Shown one piece after another: positions 36,447 through 47,722 of a stretch of DNA of 64,000 nucleotides. Each line of letters starts with the position of its first letter. Within the stretch, counting starts at the first letter, position 1. The stretch lies in NCBI GenBank assembly GCA_037074585.1, contig CM073496.1, positions 50,409,001 through 50,473,000 on the forward strand. Direction: 5' to 3'. Source of the stretch: Biancaea sappan (taxonomy: Eukaryota > Streptophyta > Magnoliopsida > Fabales > Fabaceae). Made by a program: the position numbers and the translations under genes. The notes below the pieces were generated by a model. It did not search any database and was not told where the DNA came from. It saw only the letters and a program-made list of their open reading frames with translations.

Positions 36447-36642
36447 TCTACCCGTCTCACCTACCAATTTCACTTACTAGTCTCATCTACCAATTTCACT
36501 TACTAGTCTCATCTACTAGTCTCACTTACTAGTCTCATCTACTAGTTCCACTTATTAGTCTTATCTACCAATTTCATTTACTAGTCTCATCTACTAGTTT
36601 CACTTACTAGTCTCATCTACTAGTCTCATCTACTAGTATAAT
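36447..36642. repeat. Minisatellite, CTCATCTACTAGT / CACTTACTAGT
   Basis: About 13-bp units alternate as CTCATCTACCAATTT and CACTTACTAGT for nearly 200 bp. The matching place in the outer LTR (near 38550) has no such array, so it expanded in this copy only. Confidence 0.8.
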
Positions 36643-37190
36643 CAATTTGCTAATTTAGTTTCCTTTTAATTTAGTCCCTCAAGGAATTCTCCCATAAAAA
36701 ATGTTGTTTTCTCCTACAAATTTCTTTCTAACTTTCTCTTATGATCAAACCACATCTAGTACTTGACATTTTGATTGTACAGATGAATAGTACCATATAC
36801 GTAAATAGCATTATATGGGTGAATAGTATTGTACACTGAAATAGTAATAGTAGTTTGTAAACACGCATTTATATTTTATTTTTCATGGGTATTACAATAT
36901 TATTTTGCTGACATACAAACCAAATATCAAACCTCTGACCTAGATGTCCTAGACGATTACAGAGCAACATAATCTATAACAAAATAGGGGTCTACCCGAC
37001 AACGGAAAGGTCCAAAAGTGATCTACTCCTCTAGCAGATATTCTTCGCTGGCAACCTGATCTGAACAAAAAGGTTGTACAAACAGTGTGAGCTTTTAAAC
37101 TCAATGAGCGAATCGACCTCGCGTTAATAAAATTCAAATATATTACCAGTCATGCAAGCATATCCAAAGGCTCATACTCAACCAATAGAC

Positions 37191-37466
37191 AGAAGATAAA
37201 AATTCATCCAATTCAACAAACGTTACTAGTACTCGTCAATGGCAATATATCCCAGAGAGCGCACACAGGCCGGCTCACCAATTATGTATATTTCTGCCAT
37301 GACGCACAACATCATCCTCTTACATACAAGAAGATAAAAATTCATCCAATTCAACAAACGTTACTAGTACTCGTCAATGGCAATATATCCCGGAGAGCGC
37401 ACACAGGCCGGCTCACCAATTATGTATATTTCCGCCATGACACACAACCTCATCCTCTTAGCTAGG
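37191..37466. repeat. 138-bp tandem duplication in the outer solo LTR
   Basis: Two units, each starting AGAAGATAAAAATTCATCC and containing CAAACGTTACTAGTACTCG. The inner LTR has one unit, so the duplication is private to this copy. Confidence 0.8.
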
Positions 37467-40400
37467 GCGCCTCACGGATTTATCACCAATCTGGGCTATA
37501 TCCCTACTGAGAGAATCGTTGTCTCCACACTCATTGGTCAAGACACCCTGTCAACCGGGTTTTCCACCTTGCCGTGAGAGGGGGTACTGTCCCGCTCAAT
37601 CACAATCAATAGCATTTCATATCATAATCAGAAGCTCAATATAATATTCATCCATATAACAGGTATAGTATATAACTATATTATAGCTTTATAAACCACA
37701 ATTCAAGAGATTCAATCTTCACATCATCATGAGATACTTGCTTTTTCTTATCCATACTTCTGGATTAATTATCTCATTATATTCGCCATTCTGAATCCAA
37801 TTTCCCCCTATGAATCTTGGGAGTGTCCTACGACATACTTTTTATCACCAGTAATGCTAAAACTCTATTAAAACGGGGTCGTTTCACTCACCTGGATTCC
37901 GTACGAGCATCGCTTCTCTAAGTCATTACAGACAAGAGTGCTCAGGTGAATTTCGGTGTTCAGCTACGGAGATTTTCATGAAAGATTAGAGAAAATACGT
38001 TAGGATTGTTTTCGTACAGATACTGTTCATACGTACGGTTACTGTTCATACATACGGTTATTATTCATACGTACGGTCACTATTCATACAATTACTATTC
38101 ATATGTACGGTTACTATTCATACCAGAAATAGAGAATACAATCTGTAAAAGAGTACACCAGGTAAGTTCCCAGGAAAGAGTGAAGGGTCACACTGGACAC
38201 ACTTAAAAACCAGGTCTTTCCTTAGCCAGAACTTTCCTAGACATGTATTCTTCACAGTTTACATTCTATTTCGGTAATCAGAGAATCAAAATAACATATA
38301 AACAACTAACGACAGTTTTTTTGATGTGGAAGATCAGCCAAGGCCGCAACCACAGAGCATACTTAAGAAAATAACTTCTAAAATTTAAAAGACATAGAAA
38401 GGGCATAGTATCCTTACCTAAGCTGAAAAGGAAAGGCCCAAAATCTCATAGGCCTAGCATTAAAGTAAGAGAAACTTAAGGAGAGAAGAAGAGAAGTTGA
38501 AGGTGTGAGTTTAGAAGTGAAATGAAAGCGCCTATTTATAGGAAAAGTCAAGGGTACTATTTGATACTATGCGTTAATAAAATATTCAATTTACTATTCA
38601 TGAAAATGACATTTCTAATAATATAGTTACTGTGCACCTTACGCGTCTTAAAAGGAAAACTATCCTTTCACCTTAAATCTTTAAGTTTCTTTTTAAATCA
38701 GTCCTTTCAATTTAGTCCCTGAGGGTATTTTTACACATAAAACGTCATTTTCTCCTACAAACTTCTTTCTATTTTTCTCTTATGACCAAACCACATCTAG
38801 TACTTGACATTTCGATTGTATAAATGAACAGTATCGTATACGTAAATAGTATTATATAGGTAAATAGTACCGTATACTAAAATAGTAACAGTAGTTTGTA
38901 AACAAATATTTATATTTTATTTTTCATGGGTATTACACCAACTCTACAACCGGGCTTTGGAGGGTGGATCTCGGGCTACGGGGTGAGCTTCTAGGAGCCA
39001 AGCAACGTAGGGAAAGCAAGGAATCGAGGTAGAAATTTCTATTTCTTAAGCTTTTCCCTATTTTATAGTTTTAAGAGTGTTTGAGGTAAAATCGAGATTC
39101 CGGCTTCCTTTCTCGATTAAAATTGGTGATTTTGGTGTCTAAATGTTCCTTAGACATTAAGTGTGAGATCCCATGGAAGAAATCATGAAAAACGGTGAAG
39201 ATTTGGCCAGATTTGGGCCAAAATCGAGAGAAATCGCGAATGGGTCGCGATCGTGGCGCCTAGGCGCCAAGGTGAGATGGGAAGAAGAAGGAATTGGCGC
39301 CCAGGCGCCAGGCATGGGTTGGCGCCCAGGCGCCAGGTGTGCCAGGAAACCTTAGCTTATTTTAAATCGGTCATAACTTCTTCATCCGAACTCCGTTTTG
39401 GGCAAACTTTATATCGTTGGAAAGCTCTTTAAGTCTAGTTTCCAATGGTATAAGTTTCATTTGAATATTCATTACCGGTTAGGAGTTATGACTTAAGATG
39501 TGAGTAAAGGTCGAGAGTAGTGGTAGAAAATTTCTCTATTTCGTAACCCTGATGGTTTTTGTCTGGTTACAATAGGAATGGTCAAAGTGCAAAGTGGGAG
39601 TGCCGAGAGCGTGAAATCTAGGTGAGTGGGTTAATATTTGCTATGATTAAATATCTGTTATTGACTTTTTGCATCATAATGGAAATATGTTGTATATCCA
39701 AGTTTGAAGAGGATGATGTGGAACGATGAGGCATAAACAATTGTGGAACGTGTCTGGTAATGTATATAATTATATTTTCTTATTTTCCCATGAATGGAGG
39801 TTATATGATGAATTGTGAATGGTATGTGAATTGAGTTGAATAATTGTTCTATATTATGGGTTATGTTGTATACATGCTATGTTGCTGGAACCATATTGAT
39901 TATGTTGTGACTTGAATTGTAAATGACTGAGTTGTGTATGTGGCTCAAGATTATGATTGAGGATGTTTTTATATGTGATTGTGATTGTGTTTGACTGGAA
40001 AGGAAAGGCATGGTGGTGCACCCCATGGAGAAATTTATGTGAAGTTATAAGGGTGGAGATTATAAACGGAGCGATAAGGGTGGATGCGGCGGGGGCCGCG
40101 GGCAACGATCCAGAGGTATTATGGATGACCCGGTTGGTACGGAAAATGTGTGTGAAATTGATTTTACCGATTGCTGTTGTGAATTTTGAATTATGTTGAA
40201 ATGTATTTGATTTACTTGGATATTGTTGTGAGGTATTATGAATAATATTATATTATATGATGATCGATTTACGTATGATTGCTGCATGTTATCATTATGA
40301 TGCATGATATTTTTTTGTCATAGTGTTGTGTTATCTACTCACTGGGCACGTGGTTTGCTCATACCCCTCTTATTGATATTTTTTTTCAGAGTTGACAGCT

Positions 40401-40695
40401 GAAGGTAAATATCGGAATAAGGAATTATGGATCCTTAGTCCATGATTTCCTTTTCATTTATTCAGGATAAAGGTATAATAGTTAAGTCTTATTCTAAGTT
40501 GTATAAATCTAGAAATCTCTGTAATCGGGTAGGTTCATTCAGTGATGTAATGTGAGTAATTGTAGTATGTATAGAGAACTCGTTTTGGTTACATGAAAAA
40601 GAATTGTATGATTTTTAAGAGAAAGATAGGCTTACGAAAGTGAAATGAAATTCACTTTCCGTGCCAGTCACGTGCTCAAATTTTGGGACGTGACA

Positions 40696-41536
40696 CTTAG
40701 TTGGTTTAAGTAATTAAAAATTTGTTTTTATAAAGGTTTTGAATTTAAATTTTATGAACAAAAAAATAGTATTAAAATAAATTTATGCTTTTATAATTCA
40801 ACTCAAATTAAATCTTTTTAAATTTGATGAATTTTTTGATATTAAGAATTAAAAAAAAATCCCACTAGAGGCCAATAAGTTGTAATAGTAATGCCGAGAA
40901 CTTGGATGTGGAACTGAGAATTTTTTGTGCAATAACGATGAAAAGTGCCTACTTTTTTCAAGAGAAAAACATATGATTGTTGGATGTATAGCCATCATTT
41001 TTTTTTTCGTGTTAAATGTATTTTTTTTTGTTTTAACAAAATTTAGATAGATTTAATTACTTTCTTTTTTTCTTTGTGTTTACTTTTTTGTACTTATTTT
41101 AAAAAAAAATCTTTAAATAAGTCCATAAAAATAAACACAACAAAATATTAAAACTTATCTAACATTTTTTAAAATTAAAAAATATATTTAACACAAAATA
41201 AAAAAATTTATGATCATTATAAATCCAACAATCATATGCTTTTCCTTTGGAAAAAGCAAACACTCCAAACTCACCGCACAATAGTACACTTTTTCATTTT
41301 GAGAATGAGATGTACCTTTTCCATCATTAATCACATTTGCTTTCATTTCATGCGCTCACCTAATTTCCATACCCTTCCCCACTTCCTTCCCACAATATTA
41401 ATAGCATTTAAATCAAACGTTAATTTCAGGTTAAAAAAATGTAACAACAATAAATTCTCTCTCTTCCAATATTTTGACCATAGTAAACCCAAACAAAAAT
41501 TCTCCGATTAACCCTAATTCAATATTATTTCTCTTA
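40696..41536. other. Intergenic, very AT-rich
   Basis: Nothing supported apart from poly-A and poly-T runs. Confidence 0.5.
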
Positions 41537-41837
41537 GAACATTTACAATTGTAATTTTCAAGGGTTCTTAAATTGAAAAACAGTTCTTATTTCGATTTAA
41601 CACTGTAATTTACGACGTTAGCTGTCATGCATAAGAACGGTTCTTATACAAAAAGTAATAATATAATAATTAATTCACAATAAATGTTAGTGGAGTTAAT
41701 ATAGAGTAATACAAGTTGTTAAAAGGTTCACCACTGAAGTAGAGTGTTACTTAAAGTGGTGGAGAGTTACTTAAATTAATTTGATACTGTGAGACTCATA
41801 ATAAGAACCAAATTGAAGTTCACCATTATAAATGCTC
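41537..41837. mobile_element. Tourist-like MITE
   Basis: A 301-bp element with inverted ends GAACATTTACAATTGTAA and GAGCATTTATAATGGTGA (the right end reverse-complemented), flanked by TTA on both sides (41534-41536 and 41838-41840). Size, target triplet and ends fit the Tourist/Harbinger group. Confidence 0.75.
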
Positions 41838-42114
41838 TTAATAGATTCTTCATATCATTTTTTTTAAAACGAACCAAAAATAAATAAGACTATTGCATCA
41901 TGGACCATTGATATTATTTACTTGCTTTTACTTAAAGGGGATTGTTAATAAATGCTCTTAAAGTATTGATTAATAATGAATATTAGTGAAGTACTAATTA
42001 TATGGAAATTGCTAACCAATACTCTTAAAGCACTAGTTGATAATACATTTAATATTAGTGGAGTTATAAATGTATTATTATTCTAATAGAAAATTGAGAA
42101 AATATTATTTAGAG

Positions 42115-42853
42115 GGTTTAACTATAATTTCTAAAGACAATAACACTCTTTATTTAACATTTTCAAATTCTCAATTTAATCTTAATTTAAATAATTTTTA
42201 TTAGCACTTCTTATTGATATTCTTTTGGTTACCGCTATTTGAGCACATTATTTTCCACTTTTTCAATGTAAATAACTTTTATACTCTTTTTATTAATCAG
42301 TAATTTTTTTATTTATTATTTAGTTTATTTATTTAATTTAAACAATTTATAGCTTGATATTACGTACTCTTAAAATACATGTGTAATTTTTAATTTTTAT
42401 TTATTTTTTATTTTTCAATATATAATATATTTGATAATGTATAAAAATGACTTAGCATAGTTAAAATGTCAAAAGAAAAAATCTATAAAACTCAAATGAG
42501 ATGTTAAATAATTTGTATAAATGACTAAAATTAAGCTTATTAGAGTAGGACAATACCAAACTAAGATAAAGAATGTCTCAATTGTTGTAAACCCATAAAG
42601 ATTTTGGTAATATGTTCAAATGAAAGACTAATAGAAAGAGTTCTAAAAAATATATAAAAATTAATTGAAATTTAAAGAGGCTAATAAAAATGATTTAAAT
42701 TAAAAAAAATGGAGAATGGTGGGTTCAAATGGCAGTAACCAAAAGAGAATTAATAGGAAATGTTAATAAAAATTATTTAAATTAATATTAAATCGACAAT
42801 TTAAAAATATTACATAAAGGATTTTGTTGTATTTGAAAAATATAATTAAACCC
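42115..42853. repeat. Large inverted repeat (about 130-bp arms)
   Basis: The left arm 42115-42242 and the right arm 42722-42853 are reverse complements with moderate divergence. Both contain GTAACCAAAAGA and TAATAAAAATTATTTAAATTAA in the right-arm sense. They look like the subterminal arms of an AT-rich DNA element. A related arm also sits at about 44068-44210. Confidence 0.6.
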
Positions 42854-42858
42854 ACTAA

Positions 42859-44321
42859 GGGTGTGTTTGAAAAATAGGTAGATAAATTTGGTTTGAGTAA
42901 ACTTAAGTTTGAATGAACATGATTTATGTTTTAGAGACAGACAAATGTGTTTTGGGGCAGAACATGATGTTTTGATATTAGTTTACAAATGTGGTTTTGG
43001 ATGTATAATTACCAGAAAACACAAACGTTTTATATTTTATTTTTTTGATATACTATTATTATTTATTGTCATTTATTTAAAGCTAACTTAATGAATTATA
43101 TCAATATTTTTAATAAAGTGTACTAATTTTTTTAGGCGTATTTGTCTAATATTACTAATTATTCACTAATTATTTATTATATTTTTTTAATTTAAACAAT
43201 TTGAACTAAATATAATTAAAATAAAGTGCTGATAAATTACTAATTACAAAATAAATTATTGACTAATTTTTAATTAATAAATATATTTTAATTTTTCAAT
43301 TAGTGGTTGAAATTTTAATTATTTATCCGACATTATCTTCCCATTTTTAATTTGGTATTTTCTTATTCTTCTTACTGGACTATTCATGACCAAGGAATAT
43401 TTGAAGGAAATCAAGATTTATGTAAAGCCAACCACGTCTAATTTAACTTGGAAAACAACATTGAACTGTGGTGGATCAAACTACGGTAAGTGTGGGAAAC
43501 GTGTTTTAACGGTGTGATTCAACGCAGAGCCAAACATCTTCAGTTTCCTTCGAACATAGTTTGAGACTTTGTGGTTACAATCTGAATGTATTACCATACT
43601 CACGCTTAATAACTTTTAACAATTGTCTGAACCTTATATTAAAATAATAATATGTTAATAAACAATTGTCCTTATGATATTGGTTAGTAATTCCCTAAAT
43701 ATATTATTATTTTAATAGAAACTTCATATAACTGTTAAAGGTTATTTAATGGATTTGACTATATTTTTATAAAGATAATAATACTTTTTTATTTACATAT
43801 TAAAATTCTCAATGAATATTAAATTATTAATATTTTTATTAATATTTATTCTCATTTATTTACGGCATTTGACCCACAACTCTACACTTTTTTTAATTTA
43901 AATAATTTTTATTAATTCTTATTATTAACCTCTTAAAATTTCAAATTACTTTTATATTTCTTTTTAAATCTCTTTCTATTAACCTTCTATTTAAATGGAA
44001 CACTAAAATCCTTTTGGGTTACAACAATTGAAACATTCTTTATTAAATTAAAAAAGTGGACAGTGGTGGGTTTAAATGACTGTAACTAAAGGGGATTAAT
44101 TGAAAGTGTTAATAAAAACTATTTAAATTAATATTAAGTTAGAATTTGAAGATGTTAGATAAAAAATATCATCGTCTTAAAAAATATAATCAAATAAATT
44201 AATAATATATTTGTAACCCAACTAATATTAAATACATTATTAATCAGTGCTTTAAATAATGAAATTGAAAATCAAGTTAATTTAAAATTTAAGTTTGTCT
44301 AAATTCAATCCAAACACACAC
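42859..44321. mobile_element. Non-autonomous Harbinger derivative sharing termini with the 5-kb element
   Basis: It begins GGGTGTGTTTGAAAAATAGG and ends CAATCCAAACACACAC, flanked by perfect TAA (42856-42858 and 44322-44324). The outer 150 bp match the element at 5305-10298 (AAATTTGG/TTTGAG, then AATGTATAATTACCAGAAA in the right-arm form). The 1463-bp interior lacks transposase and contains arms of another AT-rich element, so it may be a composite. Confidence 0.75.
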
Positions 44322-44808
44322 TAATATGGTGGACTATGTCAGCAAGAGAGTGCTTGTTAAATCATAAAATACAATGATTTCCATATATTTGTTTTAGATT
44401 TTTAATTTAAAAAATTATACATAATTTCTTGAATTATAATTTCAGTATCAGATTTTAAATTATAACACTTTATATTATAAATTATTGTAAAAATAAAATA
44501 TTACATATCAATTAAATTTAACATTAATGTAACGTATATTTTTAATTTTAAAAAAGACAGTGTACGTATTTAAAGGAAAAAAAGTATATTATGTAGTATA
44601 AACTTTAAAGCATATGAGAATAGAACAATTTTGTTTAGTATAAAAAAGAGTAGAATAATTTACATTTCTTTATTTTACCCCAAGATGGCAAAATATAAAA
44701 AAGAAAAAAAAAATCTGACGACTTGGTATATATGAGTGTGTAATAGGGCCGAAACCCTCAGGCAACCAGGTCTCTGAACACGTGGTCGAATAGCACCGCC
44801 TTCACTCT

Positions 44809-44878
<70 letters not shown>

Positions 44879-45235
44879 TGTGTGTGTGTGTGTTAAAAAG
44901 CGGGCAAAGGATGCTGAAACCCTTGTTTGTTGTCTAAAACAAAACGGACGGTGCTGATAGGCCTCGCACTCTCGCATCTCAATCGTCTCCATTTTCCTTT
45001 CTTCTCCAGCGTCCGATCACTCTCCATTCTCACCGATCTATTCCTCTTTAAACTCGCGCCAAATACAAATTAGTCACTCCCTCCCAGGTATCCCCCTTTC
45101 ATTTCTCATTTCCCTCCTCATACCCGTACTATTCCCTCTCTAGGTTTTCCCTTCGATCCGCATCTAGGGTTTTTCTTTCCCCAATTTCACCATGTTTTTC
45201 TATGATTCTTTTCTTTCTCTAGGGTTCCGGCGACC
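44322..45235 (+). promoter_or_regulatory. Upstream region and 5' UTR of NF-YB
   Basis: AT-rich to about 44700, then the (AG)n(TG)n tract and a GC-richer, pyrimidine-rich leader (45000-45235). No clear TATA box was found close to the leader. A G-box-like CACGTG lies at about 44779. Confidence 0.45.
44811..44892. repeat. Compound microsatellite (AG)33(TG)8
   Basis: An uninterrupted AG run of about 66 bp is followed by TG repeats, about 350 bp upstream of the NF-YB start. GA/CT tracts near plant promoters are bound by BPC-type GAGA factors. Confidence 0.95.
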
Positions 45236-47722
45236 ATGGCTGAAGCTCCGGCGAGTCCAAACGGCGGCAGCCACGAGAGCGGTGAGCATAGCCCTCGCTC
45301 TAATGTCCGGGAACAGGACAGGTACCTTCCCATCGCTAATATCAGCCGAATTATGAAGAAGGCGCTTCCTGCTAATGGCAAAATCGCCAAGGATGCCAAG
45401 GAGACTGTGCAGGAGTGCGTTTCCGAGTTCATCAGCTTTATCACCAGCGAGTATGTATTTTGCTTTACTCTCCTCTACTGTTTGGAAAGTAGGGTTGGAC
45501 TTTTCTCGTGGTTGAATTGATTGGGGGCTTATGTGGTGTAGGGCGAGTGATAAGTGTCAGAGAGAGAAGAGGAAGACCATTAATGGCGATGATTTACTTT
45601 GGGCCATGGCAACTCTAGGTTTTGAGGATTATATTGATCCCTTGAAGATTTACCTGGGCAGATACCGAGAGGTAATTTAGATTTACTGTATCTTTTATTC
45701 TTTTTGTAGATCCTGAGAAACAGAGAAAAAGTAGGTAAATAAAGTCTAGAGCCTCCTTGTTTTATCGGTTCCAAAATTCATGCCTGTTAATTTTGAGGAA
45801 GATAAGTATTGTAGCCTAATTTATACGGCACGTTATTCTGTTGATATTTGCTTTTTACTGATGGTATTAATTTTGATATTTTTATGGCTTTCTCTTCGGG
45901 CGATTGGGGATGCTGCAGATGGAGGTGAATTTTAATCTTTCTTCCACTAGAATAGTTTTCGTACTTTCTATTTTATTATATTATTGTAACACTTTTTTGT
46001 ATTATGGGTTTTCGAATTATGGCATGCCAGGGCGATACGAAGAGTTCTGCAAAGGGTGGAGATGCATCTGCCAAGAAAGATGTTCAGCCGAGCCCTAATG
46101 CTCAGGTGGAATATATGTACATGCATTATGTTTTTGTTGCTGGAAACGTATATTTGCTGCAATAGCATCTTATATTGGCATTTTATGTGTGAAATTGGCA
46201 GCTTGCCCATCAAGGTTCTTTTCCACAAGGTGTTAATTACACAAATTCTCAGGTAATCACTTTCTGTCCGTGTCTCCCCTTTCTTCCCATGGTTCTGTGG
46301 CACCATTTTGAGCTTAGTTTATAAAGTCTCATTCTAGGTTTACTCCCGTTGCATCTGAATATGTTCTATTTTGGATTTGGGCATGGTTTATAAAGTTCTA
46401 CACTATGATGGTTCTAATGCCAATTGGATCAGTTTTTAAAATGCATATTTGACTTTTGAGAAGGAACAGCTTAGAATGCCTGATTCTTTACTATACAAGT
46501 GAGCAGCATTTAGCTGTTACTGCAAATCCATGCTCCCGTAGACATCGCTGGTGGAAAGTCTTATAAACCAGAGGTTAAATATGTCCCTGCCCCCCTTTCT
46601 TGTACCCTCCAGGTTTTGATTTGTGGTTAAGCTGATATAATATGGGCATGTGTTTGGCAATATTTGTCGGTTCATTGGTTGACTTAATTCTGGTTGTGCA
46701 CATAAACTGAGAGCATGGGAAATTAGCGCCTCGTTAGAGATTCTCAGTTTCTCATTCCTAGTTGAATAGTAGAAATAAAGGAGAGCCTTAAAGTTGCGAT
46801 GGCCATTGGGCTATTGGAATTTTCTTTTGCGGAATGGATTAGATTGAACATTTAAAGAAAAAAAAAATGGAGTCGTCATGGGCGAGGTTTCTTTCTAAGG
46901 GGTTTTCAGACCCCATCAATATATATATTTTTTTTTGGGACTGACCGGCCATTCATAATGGTGTTTGAATGATGCTATTGACACCACTTATGACTGTGGC
47001 CGATCTTATTTCCATTTAATATTCCTCCATATCTTTAATCTTATGCTTGCCTGTTGGAAGCTCTAATATGGCTAACTTGCTGTACTTCCTAAATATATTG
47101 TTAGTGAAAGATTATCCTAATCGGCCTTGTGCTTTGTTTGTTTCCTTTGTCGTCCTCTCAGAATGCATGTAAATTCCTCTCATGGTTGTGGGTAAAATAG
47201 TATGTGACTTACCTTGGTTATGAACTTATCGGATTAATATTTGGGCATATTGAAATGCACGGTCAGTTATGGTAGTAGTGGCTTTTGACTATGATTTGAT
47301 AATCAAATATTTCAGCATTTTTTTCCCAAGTAACAATTGGTAGTGCATGCACCTTTTCCTTTGCCATCCTCTGTTTTACACCTTTTTTGGCAAAAGGCTA
47401 AAGACTAGTTGTTCGTTGCTTTTTATATGTAAAATCTTATTCTTTAATATGAAACCTTTGTTTGGGGAAAAAGTTGAAAATTTATATTAGCCAAATATTA
47501 AAGGATATTATGCTGAAGAATTTGTATCCACGGATGACACATGATTCCCTTGTTATTTTCTTCAGCGTTTTTTCACGTGATATTGAATATTTTTCTGTTT
47601 TGTAATATGCATCATAATTTTGGGAGTGCTTGTTAGATGTTGAATTTCTCTATTAAATCTGACTTGGAATTTTTTGGCCTCAGACTCAACATATGATGGT
47701 TCCTATGCAAGGCCCAGAGTAG
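45236..47722 (+). CDS. NFYB: Nuclear factor Y subunit B (NF-YB8/10 type)
   Basis: Six coding exons, 45236-45450, 45542-45671, 45919-45924, 46031-46105, 46202-46252 and 47684-47722, join in frame to 171 residues. NF-YB is the histone-fold subunit that pairs with NF-YC and NF-YA to bind CCAAT boxes. The conserved core spans about residues 25-115: REQDRYLPIANISRIMKKAL, KETVQECVSEFISFIT, KRKTINGDDLLWAMATLGFE and YIDPLKIYLGRYRE. The tail (EGDTK ... SQTQHMMVPMQGPE) is typical of the NF-YB8/NF-YB10 group and not of LEC1. Exon 3 is only six bases (ATGGAG, coding Met-Glu). The last intron is about 1.4 kb. The gene is intact. Confidence 0.95.

Larger units (their letters stand above)
34765..36896 (-). 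mobile_element. Inner nested solo LTR (inserted in the outer solo LTR)
   Basis: A complete 2132-bp LTR of the same family as its host copy, again TGTCACGACC ... GGGTATTACA, flanked by a perfect ATATT duplication (34760-34764 and 36897-36901). It matches the outer copy along most of its length (for example TGACCTAGATGTCCTAGACG in both), apart from a private minisatellite at 36447-36642. Confidence 0.87.
34617..38937 (-). mobile_element. Outer nested solo LTR (related family, reversed)
   Basis: It starts TGTCACGACCC and ends GGGTATTACA, flanked by a perfect CCAAC duplication (34612-34616 and 38938-38942). Reverse-complemented the ends read TGTAATACCC ... GGGTCGTGACA, related to the host LTR termini, so it lies in opposite orientation. 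Its own sequence is 34617-34764 plus 36902-38937; the middle is another insertion. No internal domain exists. Confidence 0.85.
27136..40695 (+). mobile_element. Large non-autonomous LTR retrotransposon (LARD-like) with nested insertions
   Basis: The 5' LTR (27136-29442), a primer-binding site (29446-29457), a polypurine tract (34041-34053) and the 3' LTR (34054-40695, interrupted) define the element. LTRs start TGTAATATCCC and end GGGACGTGACA. Without the nested DNA the interior is about 3.0 kb and contains no gag, protease, reverse transcriptase or integrase. It has two small genes pointing away from each other. The TGTAAT...GTGACA termini with a TGGTATCAGAGC PBS fit Ty3/gypsy-like plant elements. 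No 5-bp duplication is seen at the outer ends (TGTAA left, CTTAG right). Confidence 0.85.
34054..40695 (+). repeat. 3' LTR of the large element, split by nested solo LTRs
   Basis: LTR sequence runs 34054-34616 and resumes at 38938, ending GGGACGTGACA at 40695. Removing the insertion and its duplicated CCAAC gives about 2316 bp, close to the 5' LTR. The insertion lies just after the TATA box (34501-34508) and the pyrimidine tract. Confidence 0.9.

Noticed and set aside
44675..44992. Minus-strand frame with a long Ser-Leu run
   Set aside because: A translation of the (AG)n tract, not a protein.
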